Shown piece after piece: positions 31,421-40,198 of a DNA stretch of 54,256 nt (positions are counted from its first letter, which is position 1; the number at the start of each line of letters is the position of its first letter). The notes beneath the pieces were generated by a model. That model was not told where the DNA came from. It did no database searches and saw only the letters and a list, made by a program, of their open reading frames with translations. The position numbers and the translations under genes are program-made. Source of the DNA: a virus; the IMG/VR virus record IMGVR_UViG_3300030328_001943, positions 1 through 54,256 of that record. The stretch is one strand, 5' to 3'.

Positions 31421-31768
31421 TTACCCTGCTAGTGGATTTTTATTATCATCTTTAATTTCTTCTATTTGCTTATCAAGACTTTCTAAATCAGCTTTGATGG
31501 TTGCTATGTCAGTTTTTATGTCTGTGACATCAGGCACATCAATACCATCTATCTCTTTTTCTAAAAATTGTACTGATGTTTCTATAGATGCAAAGCGTTC
31601 TTCAATAACTTGTACGTTATCTTCTGCTTCGCTTATACCGCCAATCTTAGCCTCCAGGTTTTCTAATCTATTGACATACTCAGCTCCTTGATAACCAAAG
31701 CCAGCAAGTGTGCCAACGATACCTACAAGTGCAATTATTTGTGTTGTTTTATTTTGTAACCAGTCCAT
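31421..31768 (-). CDS. Single-span coiled-coil membrane protein (115 aa)
   Basis: The N terminus has one membrane helix (IIALVGIVGTLAGFGYQGA), followed by a long acidic coiled coil (NRLENLEAKIGGISEAEDNV; IKTDIATIKADLESLDKQI). The layout, a short amphipathic start, one span and a coiled coil, occurs in small phage envelope or lysis proteins. A strong GGAGG ribosome-binding site precedes the ATG. A holin accessory or spanin-like role is possible. Confidence 0.55.
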   Translation of the reverse strand: MDWLQNKTTQIIALVGIVGTLAGFGYQGAEYVNRLENLEAKIGGISEAEDNVQVIEERFASIETSVQFLEKEIDGIDVPDVTDIKTDIATIKADLESLDKQIEEIKDDNKNPLAG

Positions 31769-31769
31769 A

Positions 31770-33995
31770 TTACCTCCATATTTCAGGTTGATTTTGCATC
31801 ATGCTTTGTAAATTATTTATATTTGTACTCGCATAATTATAAAAAGCGTTTATGTTGTCATCTAGTGTAGCAGAGGTGTATATATCTTGAGAAGTGTACC
31901 AACTAGGACTATCAGGAATAGTAGTTTGCGTATATGAGTTAAATTGTGGTACATATCCTATCAAAGCAACCAAACTTGACTCATCACTATACTCACCTGT
32001 GGCTTGTTGTTCCTCTTGCATTTCTTCTTGTTGGGCCTCTATATTTTGGGCGATAATTTTGTCTGCTATTTGATCAGCCTCTGATTGCGTCATTACACCA
32101 CCAATAGCAGTATCTATTTCACCTTGCACGTTTTGAACTTGCACATCAGCCATTACTACCTCTGTACCGCCATCAACAGTATTCATAGGCGTGATACTAA
32201 CCGTTACAGATCCACCAACATCTCCGCTCATAGATAAAACTTGGTTGTTTTGGGCTGTAGCACTAGCATATTGATCTGAAATACTAGGCGAACTAGATGT
32301 GCTGATACCCCCACCAGATCCAGAACTAGATGTTTGATTAGCTACGGTAGAGCTGACATTTGCATTAGAACTTGATTGGGTGCTAGTAGAACCATAGTTC
32401 ACGCTGCTTGAGGCTGCGTTTAAGGCGTTTTTAATAACATTAAGTGCAACAACCCTATTTTTGTTTTTACCTGTAGGCTCATCACTCTCAATAACTTCTA
32501 GATCTTCTATTATTTCTTCTTGCTGTTCTTCTTCAACCTCTGCCAATCTTTCTTGTTCTAGTTCTTCAAAAACTTCTTCTAGTTCTTCAAAGACTTCTTC
32601 AACCGCCTCTTCTTCAAATATCTCTTCTATAAACTCTTCTTCAGGCTCATCTCTTTCAACAATTCTTTCTTCTCTAATCTCTTCTCTTATATCTCTAGTT
32701 TCTTCTTCAAACCAATCATCAAGTTCTTCTATAGTATTGATGGCTAAAAAACTTTCAGGCTCTGTAAAATCTTCTACAAATAAAGTTTCTTGTAGGACAA
32801 ACTGTTCTAACAGCACATCTTCTTGGTGTAGTGGATCTTCATGCCTAGGTCTAAAATCATCTATAAATGGCAAAGGTTCTGGATCAAAAAAAATAATAAA
32901 CTCATCTCCTTCAGGTTCACCAAAAAAATCCTCAAAGTCATCATGACCAAACTCTTCAAAAGGCGGAAACATCTCCTCTTCAAAAATATCTATAACTATA
33001 AACGGCTCCTCTTCATGATGATGCGGGCCATCATCTATAAATATACCTGTGGCAAATTGCTCTTGCTCATCTTCAAAACCAAAGTCAACATTACTGTCAT
33101 CAAAGAAAGCTACTGATTCTTCTTGTCTAAAACCAGGGCAAAAAGACGCGTATTGAGGATCTTCGTCACATTGTTGGTCATCATAAGCAGACCAATAACT
33201 AGGACATGATTCACTATAAAGCTGACTTATATTACATTGTTGTGTTAATAAAGCATCAGCATAACCGCTACAGCTAGAATTATTTAATGGATTGCTACAA
33301 TCAATACCATTACCTGCACCAGATCCATACAAAGAACCACCGTTCTCTAATGTGGTGTTGATAGCTGTATTGTTCCAGTTAGTGTTTACGCAAGTAGAAG
33401 AGTTGGTTGTGCCAGTAGAACACTCATCATGATGATAATAAGTGTATGAATTGCTTTTATTAGAACCTACTTCGCCAATTAACACATCATGGTTAATAAT
33501 ATTTAATTCTCTGTAGCGAATATCAAAAGAATTATTGTTCCAAAGTATGACTTCAAAGCTGTTGTCTGTATTTGAACGATTGTATTCCCTAAGACGATAC
33601 CATCCAAAAATCATCTTTGAACTATCGCCCCAAGACTTCATGCGAGAGTTACTATCTCTTATGAGATCAGTCCAGAAAGGGTAAATGGTATAAGTGTGCT
33701 GTCCGTTAATAGGGTCAGGAGTATAGTCGTTGCAATAGCTGCCGCTATTACCAAAATGTAAACAGCCGTTGGTAGCCATTCTTGCCTGTGAAAACGTAGA
33801 GCCGTAAAAAGTAAAGTTAAAAGAAAGATCAATTGCAGGTGAAATACCGTCATCAACTACCTCGTATGCTAATTCACCTTGAAAATTATTAGCGTTATCA
33901 TGTAAGTCAAATAACGGTTGATTGGCTTCGTATGTGTATTGGCCTGGCAGATTCCAGGATAGAAGGATTAACCCCCATATAATTCTTTTTTGCAT
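31770..33995 (-). CDS. Putative secreted acidic protein with nidogen-like N-terminal domain (741 aa)
   Basis: MQKRIIWGLILLSWNLPGQ is a plausible signal peptide. Residues about 40-190 resemble a nidogen-like extracellular domain (FTFYGSTFSQARMATNGCLH, TIYPFWTDLIRD, VILWNNNSFDIRY), with Cys pairs following. Residues about 285-500 are extremely acidic (long Glu/Asp/Phe runs such as EEEFIEEIFEEEAVEEVF), and the C-terminal third is Ser/Asn-rich. The export signal is odd for a virion protein. It overlaps the N/T-rich gene by 28 bases. It may act in the host envelope or periplasm. Confidence 0.6.
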   Translation of the reverse strand: MQKRIIWGLILLSWNLPGQYTYEANQPLFDLHDNANNFQGELAYEVVDDGISPAIDLSFNFTFYGSTFSQARMATNGCLHFGNSGSYCNDYTPDPINGQHTYTIYPFWTDLIRDSNSRMKSWGDSSKMIFGWYRLREYNRSNTDNSFEVILWNNNSFDIRYRELNIINHDVLIGEVGSNKSNSYTYYHHDECSTGTTNSSTCVNTNWNNTAINTTLENGGSLYGSGAGNGIDCSNPLNNSSCSGYADALLTQQCNISQLYSESCPSYWSAYDDQQCDEDPQYASFCPGFRQEESVAFFDDSNVDFGFEDEQEQFATGIFIDDGPHHHEEEPFIVIDIFEEEMFPPFEEFGHDDFEDFFGEPEGDEFIIFFDPEPLPFIDDFRPRHEDPLHQEDVLLEQFVLQETLFVEDFTEPESFLAINTIEELDDWFEEETRDIREEIREERIVERDEPEEEFIEEIFEEEAVEEVFEELEEVFEELEQERLAEVEEEQQEEIIEDLEVIESDEPTGKNKNRVVALNVIKNALNAASSSVNYGSTSTQSSSNANVSSTVANQTSSSGSGGGISTSSSPSISDQYASATAQNNQVLSMSGDVGGSVTVSITPMNTVDGGTEVVMADVQVQNVQGEIDTAIGGVMTQSEADQIADKIIAQNIEAQQEEMQEEQQATGEYSDESSLVALIGYVPQFNSYTQTTIPDSPSWYTSQDIYTSATLDDNINAFYNYASTNINNLQSMMQNQPEIWR

Positions 33996-35092
33996 TGTTT
34001 TTTAGATTTTGTTTTGCTTACAACCACTCTACTAACTAGACCTGCAACATCATTTTGTATTCTATCTCTTTTAGGGTTATGTTCTTGACTACACTTTGCA
34101 ACAAACTCTTTTTCAATATCTTTTTTATCGGGTCTTTTAGAAGGATTAGCTAACCATAATTTTTTTGCTTCTTCTCCTATCTTGCCTTCATATGGAGCAG
34201 GTGTGCCTGCTTGCCACATAGCTTTAAACACTCTTTCGTCTTGAGCTAACAAAGATATTGCAGCTACTTTCATTCCCATATCATATAAATATTTAGATAA
34301 TTTAAGTCTTTCACAATTCATATCTCTTACAGACTTACCACCAGATAAACCAAATACTTGACCTTGAAAAGCTCCACTTAGCCCAGTAGTACATAAATCC
34401 TGTGAATAACTCATTATAGATGGGGCAATAGCACTAGCTGGTGGTGCTTCAGACTTTACATTTTGATTAATTGTCTGAACTGATTTTGATTCATTAATAT
34501 TTCTATTGGTGTTATCAGATTTAGTGTTGTTGTTATTCTGATTAACATTATTAGTCTGCACGTTTGATTGCGAAGTAGATTCATTAATATTTCTATTTGT
34601 ATTGTCAGACGTGCTAGTTGATGTATTTACATTCGTATTATTGACAGTTTGATTTACTGTTGAATTTACATTACTGGTTGAAGTAGATGTGTTTATATTT
34701 GTATTAGTATTATTTGATGTGCTAGTAGCGGTCGAAGTATTTACATTTGTATTTACATTTGTGTTTTGATTTGTATTTACATTTGTATTGGTCGAAGTAT
34801 TGTTATTAGTCGATACGTTAGTATTTGTTGAAACATTAGTATTGCTTGTAGTCGTATTATTGGTATTAGTGTTTGTGTTAGTGTTCGTATTGGTATTATT
34901 TGTGGTGGTTTGATTTGTTGTATAAACATTAGAATTTTCACAATATTGTGTGCCGTTTACGCAAGCTGTACCAGATTGTTGAGAAGATTGGGCGTTTACT
35001 TTAATAGAAATACCTGCAACTAATGTTATACAAAACATTAATGCTGCCCAAACAAGCATATTATCATGCTTTCTTTGGTCATCATTCTTCAT
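33968..35092 (-). CDS. Putative exported Asn/Thr-rich repeat protein (374 aa)
   Basis: Residues about 12-35 (MLVWAALMFCITLVAGISIK, then VNA) look like a signal peptide or anchor with a VNA cleavage site. Residues about 60-215 are low-complexity Asn/Thr/Ser repeats (NTNTNTN, NVSTNTNVSTN), with SDNTNRNINES present twice. The C-terminal 150 residues form a Cys-containing folded part (DLCTTGLSGAFQGQVFG; RDMNCERLKLSKYLYDMG). It is paired with the secreted 741-aa protein, so the two probably work together outside the cytoplasm. Confidence 0.6.
   Translation of the reverse strand: MKNDDQRKHDNMLVWAALMFCITLVAGISIKVNAQSSQQSGTACVNGTQYCENSNVYTTNQTTTNNTNTNTNTNTNTNNTTTSNTNVSTNTNVSTNNNTSTNTNVNTNQNTNVNTNVNTSTATSTSNNTNTNINTSTSTSNVNSTVNQTVNNTNVNTSTSTSDNTNRNINESTSQSNVQTNNVNQNNNNTKSDNTNRNINESKSVQTINQNVKSEAPPASAIAPSIMSYSQDLCTTGLSGAFQGQVFGLSGGKSVRDMNCERLKLSKYLYDMGMKVAAISLLAQDERVFKAMWQAGTPAPYEGKIGEEAKKLWLANPSKRPDKKDIEKEFVAKCSQEHNPKRDRIQNDVAGLVSRVVVSKTKSKKQCKKELYGG
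34488..34597. repeat. Direct DNA repeat inside the Asn/Thr-rich gene
   Basis: A 20-bp block is present at 34488-34507 and again at 34578-34597. The two copies encode the repeated SDNTNRNINES segment. Together with the dinucleotide-like NT repeats this shows growth of the gene by local duplication. Confidence 0.8.
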
Positions 35093-35475
35093 TAATCTTC
35101 GCCTTTAAATTGTTTACTGCTCCCTGTTGTTCCTGCATATAAACCAAACCAAGCAGCACCAGCTCCCACAACAATAGATATTAGGCCAGACTGCTCAAAT
35201 GTAGGTTCTGGCAGTTCCATAAACCAAATAGTGCATTTATACAATAAAACTATGTAAACGGTAAGAAAGGCTCTTGGAAATATTCTCCAAGAGTCAACTG
35301 CTTTTGCTAGATGAATCCATTTTTGATGGGGGTTTTTGGTTGTATCATCTTCAAGATCTCTAATTTTATCTTTCAATTGAGATATTTCTTCAATCATAGC
35401 CATAAATTTATTGAGATCCATCTCAACTTCATTACGGTCCATATCACCAGAAAATGTGCTTCTATGTTCGTTCAT
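35092..35475 (-). CDS. Putative holin (two transmembrane segments, 127 aa)
   Basis: A charged N-terminal coiled coil (ISQLKDKIRDLEDD) is followed by two membrane helices, IFPRAFLTVYIVLLYKCTIW and SGLISIVVGAGAAWFGLYAG, and a short polar tail. This layout, with RxFPRxFLxxY and GAxAAWFGLYxGT motifs, is common in holin-like proteins of marine phages. It lies upstream of the lysis genes in the same operon. Other small membrane proteins nearby could also be the holin. Confidence 0.55.
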   Translation of the reverse strand: MNEHRSTFSGDMDRNEVEMDLNKFMAMIEEISQLKDKIRDLEDDTTKNPHQKWIHLAKAVDSWRIFPRAFLTVYIVLLYKCTIWFMELPEPTFEQSGLISIVVGAGAAWFGLYAGTTGSSKQFKGED

Positions 35476-35657
35476 TATAAAAATTTAGCTAAAACTACAC
35501 TAATTACGATAAATGGGTAAACGCCCCATATCATATTTTCAAGCTTATCAAATCTTTTAGATCCTGATTCAAGACGTTCCTCTATATTTTTGTATCTTTG
35601 AGCACATTCTTTTTCATGTATCTCAATTTTATGTAAAGGATCGTCATAAATATTCAC
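35475..35657 (-). CDS. XhlA-like small membrane protein (60 aa)
   Basis: Residues such as IEIHEKECAQRYKNIEERL, SKRFDKLENMIW and a C-terminal membrane helix (GVYPFIVISVVLAKFL) match the hemolysin XhlA-like layout: a helical N terminus and a C-terminal anchor, often beside holins. I chose the GTG at 35657, one base after the upstream stop. An ATG 19 codons earlier adds a Lys-rich extension overlapping the upstream gene. No clear ribosome-binding site for either. Confidence 0.5.
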   Translation of the reverse strand: MNIYDDPLHKIEIHEKECAQRYKNIEERLESGSKRFDKLENMIWGVYPFIVISVVLAKFL

Positions 35658-35658
35658 T

Positions 35659-35901
35659 TTATTTTTTACGCTTTTTTTTCTTTTTTTTAACTTTAACAGT
35701 TGTATAAGCTTCATTTATATCTTGAGTAGATGGGTCGTCTGCAACGTATCTACCTTTTTTATTTCTTGCTCTTACTAATTCTGTTTCTTCTACTATTTCT
35801 TTTACTACGGGCTCTGCTTTCTTTACTTCTTTTAGAGGATTAGGAAGCTCGTCTGATGGCAAGGGCTTAAAGAAATTAATTACCTTTTTCCACCAACTCA
35901 T
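35659..35901 (-). CDS. Small Lys-rich conserved phage protein (80 aa)
   Basis: MSWWKKVINFFKPLPSDELP is an amphipathic start. The core RARNKKGRYVADDPSTQDIN followed by EAY is a pattern I know from many marine phage small proteins, and the tail is almost pure Lys/Arg. It overlaps the 55-aa membrane protein start by 4 bases and lies between two small membrane proteins. Function unknown. Confidence 0.6.
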   Translation of the reverse strand: MSWWKKVINFFKPLPSDELPNPLKEVKKAEPVVKEIVEETELVRARNKKGRYVADDPSTQDINEAYTTVKVKKKKKKRKK

Positions 35902-36065
35902 TTGTCTTTTGCTTTGCCTACATTAATTGCACACCAGTCAATAAGCCAATATACCTTTGCAAGCATTTGATTGTCCTTTGGTGTGGGTGTTAAAGCACAA
36001 ATAAGTGAGGCGCCTGATATTACCCAAGGTGCTAACTGTATTAATTTAAAAGTTAAATCTAACAT
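35898..36065 (-). CDS. Small membrane protein (55 aa)
   Basis: The frame starts MLDLTFKLIQLAPWVISGAS, one membrane helix, continues LICALTPTPKDN and ends with AINVGKAKDK. The pairing of the helix with TPTPKDN and a closing NVGKAKD is typical of a conserved tiny phage protein found near tail and lysis genes. The ribosome-binding site AGGAGTAAAAT precedes the ATG. Possible holin-associated role. Confidence 0.65.
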   Translation of the reverse strand: MLDLTFKLIQLAPWVISGASLICALTPTPKDNQMLAKVYWLIDWCAINVGKAKDK

Positions 36066-36074
36066 ATTTTACTC

Positions 36075-36644
36075 CTATGAAGTTGGTTCTGTTGGCCACT
36101 CACCAAGCGGTCTAACTGGTGGGTTGGCATTATTGTAAACATATAGTGCGGCTAGAGCATCTACATCTGAGACTGCATTTATTTTTGTTTTCATGTCAGT
36201 TGCCGCTGTTCTTACTGCTACTCTATAGTCTAACCAATCTGAAGGTATGGCTTTAGAACTTTCTGCATTTCTAACCACCATCCAATCATTAGGTTGTAGT
36301 AAACTATAAGCTTGATTATCTATTGTTTTTAAATGTTGATATTTCAAACCTCTAACTAAAGTATCGCCTGAACCTGAATCATCTAAAGGCATGGCTTTAG
36401 CTGTGCCATAGGTGGCTGTAACTTTATTACTAGCAAATTTAAAACTTTGATCTGTATTATTATAGTATGCTGGGTCTTTATAATTCGTGTTATCTATGAC
36501 CACCTCATAAACACCTATAGCTTCTAGCTCAGAGCTAGTCCACATACTAAAAATATTACTAGGATAATTTACATCTCCTAGTGTTATTGCTTTTGGTCGG
36601 TTATAGACCTTACTTACTTTACTATCTTCTACTAATGCCCACAT
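36075..36644 (-). CDS. Putative tail fiber assembly/short tail protein (189 aa)
   Basis: The N-terminal part (MWALVEDSKVSKVYNRPKAI and VYEVVIDNTNYKDPAYY) and the C-terminal helical part (WMVVRNAESSKAIPSDWLDY, then TAATDMKTKINAVSDVDALA) resemble phage tail-fiber assembly and tail-associated proteins, which end with a DWxxYRxxVR helical domain. It sits directly downstream of the three tail-fiber genes, which fits a chaperone for them. Confidence 0.55.
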   Translation of the reverse strand: MWALVEDSKVSKVYNRPKAITLGDVNYPSNIFSMWTSSELEAIGVYEVVIDNTNYKDPAYYNNTDQSFKFASNKVTATYGTAKAMPLDDSGSGDTLVRGLKYQHLKTIDNQAYSLLQPNDWMVVRNAESSKAIPSDWLDYRVAVRTAATDMKTKINAVSDVDALAALYVYNNANPPVRPLGEWPTEPTS

Positions 36645-36659
36645 ATTATTATCTTACCT

Positions 36660-37703
36660 CTATCTTGCTGTTGTTGGAATACCTTCCGATGTTACGAATG
36701 GGTTTTCTGCAAATGCAGCAAATATATAACTATGCCCATTACCATTTATACCTGTGTTATTTGTTCTAAATCTAAAACCATTAGAAACAAGGTCCATAGG
36801 AAGCGATGATAAATGTTCTTCATCAACATTTAAATTAGGAAAATAATAGTCAGTAACTGGATTCATTGTGCTTCTTTCACTGTCTAATATCCACCAGTTA
36901 TAACCTGCATTAGCATAATTTTTAAGTATTATCATTGCAGGTTTAAATCCTGTGTAAACAAATACCCCACTTGCATTTCCATTTCCTTTATAACTACCAA
37001 ACTTGCTATAACCTTGTATAGATGTAAAACAATAAGATATAAAATTATCAGTAGCTTGAAATTGGCTTGATGTATGAAAAACTGAACTTGTAGGAGCAGT
37101 GCTTCCATAAGGATAATCGCCTGTTGTTTGTGCTGAATCTAAATTTAATCCTACAAAATTTCCACTTGTTAAACCTCTGTGATAAACACACCAGTCTGCT
37201 GTTCCACCTAGTCTTTTAGTTATTATCATATGTGGTACTGCGCCCAAACCATGTCCAATAGTAGTTGTAGTAAGACTTCCTGCGCCAAGCCATTTGGCAA
37301 TAGTAAATCCTGCTGTTTGATTGGCTTGAACAGTGCTGTTTGTTCCGCCGTCTGAATTTGTGCTAGTAGAGCCTGCGCCACATTTCCACTGCCAACTCAT
37401 ACTTACTTCACCATTAACATTGTTGCCACCACCTGCGGGCAAACTAAAACCATCTGTTTGAAAGGCTTGTATTACAGAACTAGCAGTATCCTCTGCTGAT
37501 GATAAATTAGACCTTAGATATTTTGTAACTCCTCTAGTGCTGTCTTGCCACATATGAGAAGAAGCGGTATCAGTTTTTATCCAAACTAAATCGGGTTGTA
37601 AATCACTATTACCTGCATTTGTAACACTTCTATCTGAACCAGTTCCCGTGTACTCTGTTCCTTGAAAGTGTGCTGATGGGTCGTCTATTGTTGTATAAGC
37701 CAT
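36660..37703 (-). CDS. Putative tail fiber/receptor-binding protein with DUF7483-like domain (347 aa)
   Basis: The series YSKFGSYKGNGNASGVFVY, TGFKPAMIILKN and WWILDSERSTMNP is the layout of DUF7483-type adhesive domains found in marine phage tail proteins. The N-terminal part carries DLVWIKTDTASSHMWQDSTR, typical of the same class. No catalytic motif is seen. It follows the lectin-domain fiber gene after 1 base, so the two probably form one receptor-binding apparatus. Confidence 0.7.
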   Translation of the reverse strand: MAYTTIDDPSAHFQGTEYTGTGSDRSVTNAGNSDLQPDLVWIKTDTASSHMWQDSTRGVTKYLRSNLSSAEDTASSVIQAFQTDGFSLPAGGGNNVNGEVSMSWQWKCGAGSTSTNSDGGTNSTVQANQTAGFTIAKWLGAGSLTTTTIGHGLGAVPHMIITKRLGGTADWCVYHRGLTSGNFVGLNLDSAQTTGDYPYGSTAPTSSVFHTSSQFQATDNFISYCFTSIQGYSKFGSYKGNGNASGVFVYTGFKPAMIILKNYANAGYNWWILDSERSTMNPVTDYYFPNLNVDEEHLSSLPMDLVSNGFRFRTNNTGINGNGHSYIFAAFAENPFVTSEGIPTTAR

Positions 37704-37704
37704 A

Positions 37705-39189
37705 TTATCCGAACTCGTTTAAATTTGCAGTATTAAGAGAATAGTATCCAGTTGGTGGAGCATACTCAAAGTTTCCATATCCATTTGCATCTGCGTTTCC
37801 TGAAGATACTGTATTAGCGTGGAACCCACCAAAGTTTGCTTGAATACTATTGTCTGAATCATATTGAGATACACCAAAATAAGTATCACCAGTCCAAGGT
37901 ATAGCATAGCCATTATTACTTGCTGGGTTATCAGAAAGCAACCAGCTTCCATCTTTTGCCCAATATATTTTGTGGTTATCCATATCTAGTGCAACACTTA
38001 TCAAATCCCCTGCATTAAATTTACTAGCAGTTCCACCATCATCTTGTGCAGGATAAGTCGCACCATTTTGACCATACAAAGAAACACTATAACCACTAGA
38101 GCCACTATGTCCTACATAGACACCACCACTTGCTATTACAAGATCAAATCGTTCTGCTTGTGCTGCTCCAATCATGGTATAAACAGGCGTGCCTGAACCA
38201 GTAATATAAAACTCTGCATACCATTTACCTTGTGATACAGCTATAGTTGATAAAGCAGTATCCCAACCTGAAATACCTGCTGCTTCTGTTCCCCCTTGTG
38301 TAATGTTTAAACCACCAGGATAACCATCATTTGCACCAGTAGCACTAAACAAACCATTCCAAGTTGCATAATTCGTAGTTGGAGAATCAGATGATTGATC
38401 TACTGCTGAAATATTATTTAAAGACCAATTATTTGCATTTCCACTATCATCTGCACCAAGACTTGAAGAATCCTCAAAGTCTAAATAAAAACCATTGGTG
38501 CCATAAGAACCTGTATATTTTTTTGGAATCCAAATACCAGTATCACTATCAGTTTCTCCAAAATCTGAGGGAGCTAATGCTTGTCCTTCGACCCAATTTA
38601 TTTCAGTCATATAACCATTAAGTCCTTGAGCAAAACCTGTAGAGGCATTATAGTAACCTCCTATGGTGTGAACAACATCTCCATCAGTACCATCATTCTT
38701 TTTACCCCAAACAGATTTAGCATTTACACTAGGGTTGGTGTCTGTAGAAAAATCAGTTATTTCTGCACCATTAACATACAGCTTCATTCTATCTCCAGCA
38801 GTAGAATTGGCTGTGTCCCATACTGCTACTATGTGATACCACGCACTATAATCTCGAAAAACTGCTGTTGTTCTTAGTTCAGCAACACCATCTTCATCTG
38901 AGTTGTTTCTAAATCCTAAATGTTCTCCTCTAAAACGAATATCAAAATCACTTTGTGCATCTGCTGCTCCAAACATTCTTTCTTTTGGAGCAGTTGATGT
39001 ATCTTCATTTGGAATATGTTTTACCCACATAGAAGCAGTCCATAGAACTCTGTTCCAGTCTGAACCTGAAGTACCTCTAGTATCATATAAATATTCTGTG
39101 CTAGCTGAATTAAACTTTAAAGAGTTATCAATCTGATAAGGGCCAGTAGATATGCTTCCTCTATTTGCTGTACGCTGTAGCGTTTCCAT
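37705..39189 (-). CDS. Putative tail fiber with lectin-like (LamG/SPRY) domains (494 aa)
   Basis: Residues about 20-200 resemble a concanavalin-A/LamG domain (DNSLKFNSASTEYLYDTRG, WTASMWVKHIPNED, WYHIVAVWDTANST, MKLYVNGAEITDF). A linker with the conserved ALAPSDFGETDSDTGIWIPK follows. Residues about 290-460 resemble a SPRY-like beta sandwich (SQGKWYAEFYITGSGTPVYT, ISVALDMDNHKIYWAKDGSW). Both folds bind sugars or proteins, so this is a likely host-recognition fiber. Confidence 0.75.
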   Translation of the reverse strand: METLQRTANRGSISTGPYQIDNSLKFNSASTEYLYDTRGTSGSDWNRVLWTASMWVKHIPNEDTSTAPKERMFGAADAQSDFDIRFRGEHLGFRNNSDEDGVAELRTTAVFRDYSAWYHIVAVWDTANSTAGDRMKLYVNGAEITDFSTDTNPSVNAKSVWGKKNDGTDGDVVHTIGGYYNASTGFAQGLNGYMTEINWVEGQALAPSDFGETDSDTGIWIPKKYTGSYGTNGFYLDFEDSSSLGADDSGNANNWSLNNISAVDQSSDSPTTNYATWNGLFSATGANDGYPGGLNITQGGTEAAGISGWDTALSTIAVSQGKWYAEFYITGSGTPVYTMIGAAQAERFDLVIASGGVYVGHSGSSGYSVSLYGQNGATYPAQDDGGTASKFNAGDLISVALDMDNHKIYWAKDGSWLLSDNPASNNGYAIPWTGDTYFGVSQYDSDNSIQANFGGFHANTVSSGNADANGYGNFEYAPPTGYYSLNTANLNEFG

Positions 39190-39190
39190 A

Positions 39191-40171
39191 TTAGGTTTGT
39201 GCTAGATTTTGAACTCTGCCGATTTCCTGCCAAACTGATCCGTTGTATCTAAAAGATAAAATATCTGTTTTGTTGGCTGTAGCTGTAATCGTGGGAGCTG
39301 TGCTGGCAGCAAATTCAAAGACTGTATTCCAAGCAATTGTTCTAGCTGTACCACCTTGAGCTATTTCTACAGAAATAATCGCACCTTCTACAGCATTACT
39401 GGGAGCTGAAAACGTGGTGTTCTCAGTTGTAACATGATATGCGTTTGCGGCAGCTCTTGCATCCCAAGCTACTGCATTAGAGCTTGAGGTGATAGCTACT
39501 TGGCTAATATTAGCTGAAGTAGAAGCTGTAACTTTTTTAGGCATTGTTACGAACTGATCTTCATCTACTGAAATAGCTGGTGTTGTACCAACTGTTGAGC
39601 CTAGTCCTATAACTAAATCATCAGCACTATCATCTAAGCCAACATAAAAATCTTGTGCATTGCCATCAAACACAATTTTAGTATCTTCAGCAGTAGCATC
39701 ACCTATGGTTAAAGTTGTACCGTTAATTGATAAGCTATCTGTAACAGCTAGATCTGTAAGTGCGTCTAAAACTGCTGCTCCAGAACCTGCTCCATCTAAT
39801 TGTACTACCGCTACTTTGCCTGGAGCGATAGTTACATTAGCTCCAGATCCTTGCGATATAATTATATTTTGGGATCCACTTGTTGCATTTTCAATTATTT
39901 GAACCCTTTTCATAGTATTAGGGCCAATAGTTATTGTGCAAGCTGAATCTAACGTGCCTGTATATTTTAAATAAAAAGCCCTGCCTTCATCAGAACTACC
40001 ATCTGCAACTGTTGTGGTGTGAGTATCTGCGTTAGTAGTAATTGCTTCTGTTCCTACACCTAAAGCCTCTCCTATCAACTCTAAATTGGTATTTGTAGAA
40101 GTACCCCAAGTTCCAGACTCATCACCTGTTGCTATTTCTTTTAACCTTAAATTATTAACGTAAGTTGCCAT
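39191..40171 (-). CDS. Putative tail fiber protein (326 aa)
   Basis: The start MATYVNNLRLKEIATGDESG followed by TWGTSTNTNLELIGEA is a marine-phage tail-fiber opening. The rest is beta-rich (KYTGTLDSACTITIGPNTMK; NIIISQGSGANVTIAPGKVA), with a shared KRVQIIENATSGSQNI type motif, and ends NGSVWQEIGRV, a common fiber end. It is 27 bases downstream of the repeat protein and upstream of the lectin fiber. Confidence 0.7.
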   Translation of the reverse strand: MATYVNNLRLKEIATGDESGTWGTSTNTNLELIGEALGVGTEAITTNADTHTTTVADGSSDEGRAFYLKYTGTLDSACTITIGPNTMKRVQIIENATSGSQNIIISQGSGANVTIAPGKVAVVQLDGAGSGAAVLDALTDLAVTDSLSINGTTLTIGDATAEDTKIVFDGNAQDFYVGLDDSADDLVIGLGSTVGTTPAISVDEDQFVTMPKKVTASTSANISQVAITSSSNAVAWDARAAANAYHVTTENTTFSAPSNAVEGAIISVEIAQGGTARTIAWNTVFEFAASTAPTITATANKTDILSFRYNGSVWQEIGRVQNLAQT

Positions 40172-40198
40172 AGTTTTTTACCTCGTTTCTATATTAAA

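Noticed and set aside
32461-32946. Ser-rich plus-strand frame of 161 codons
   Set aside because: It is the mirror image of the Glu/Asp-rich stretch of the 741-aa gene, whose GAA/GAA-type codons read as TCT/TTC on the other strand.
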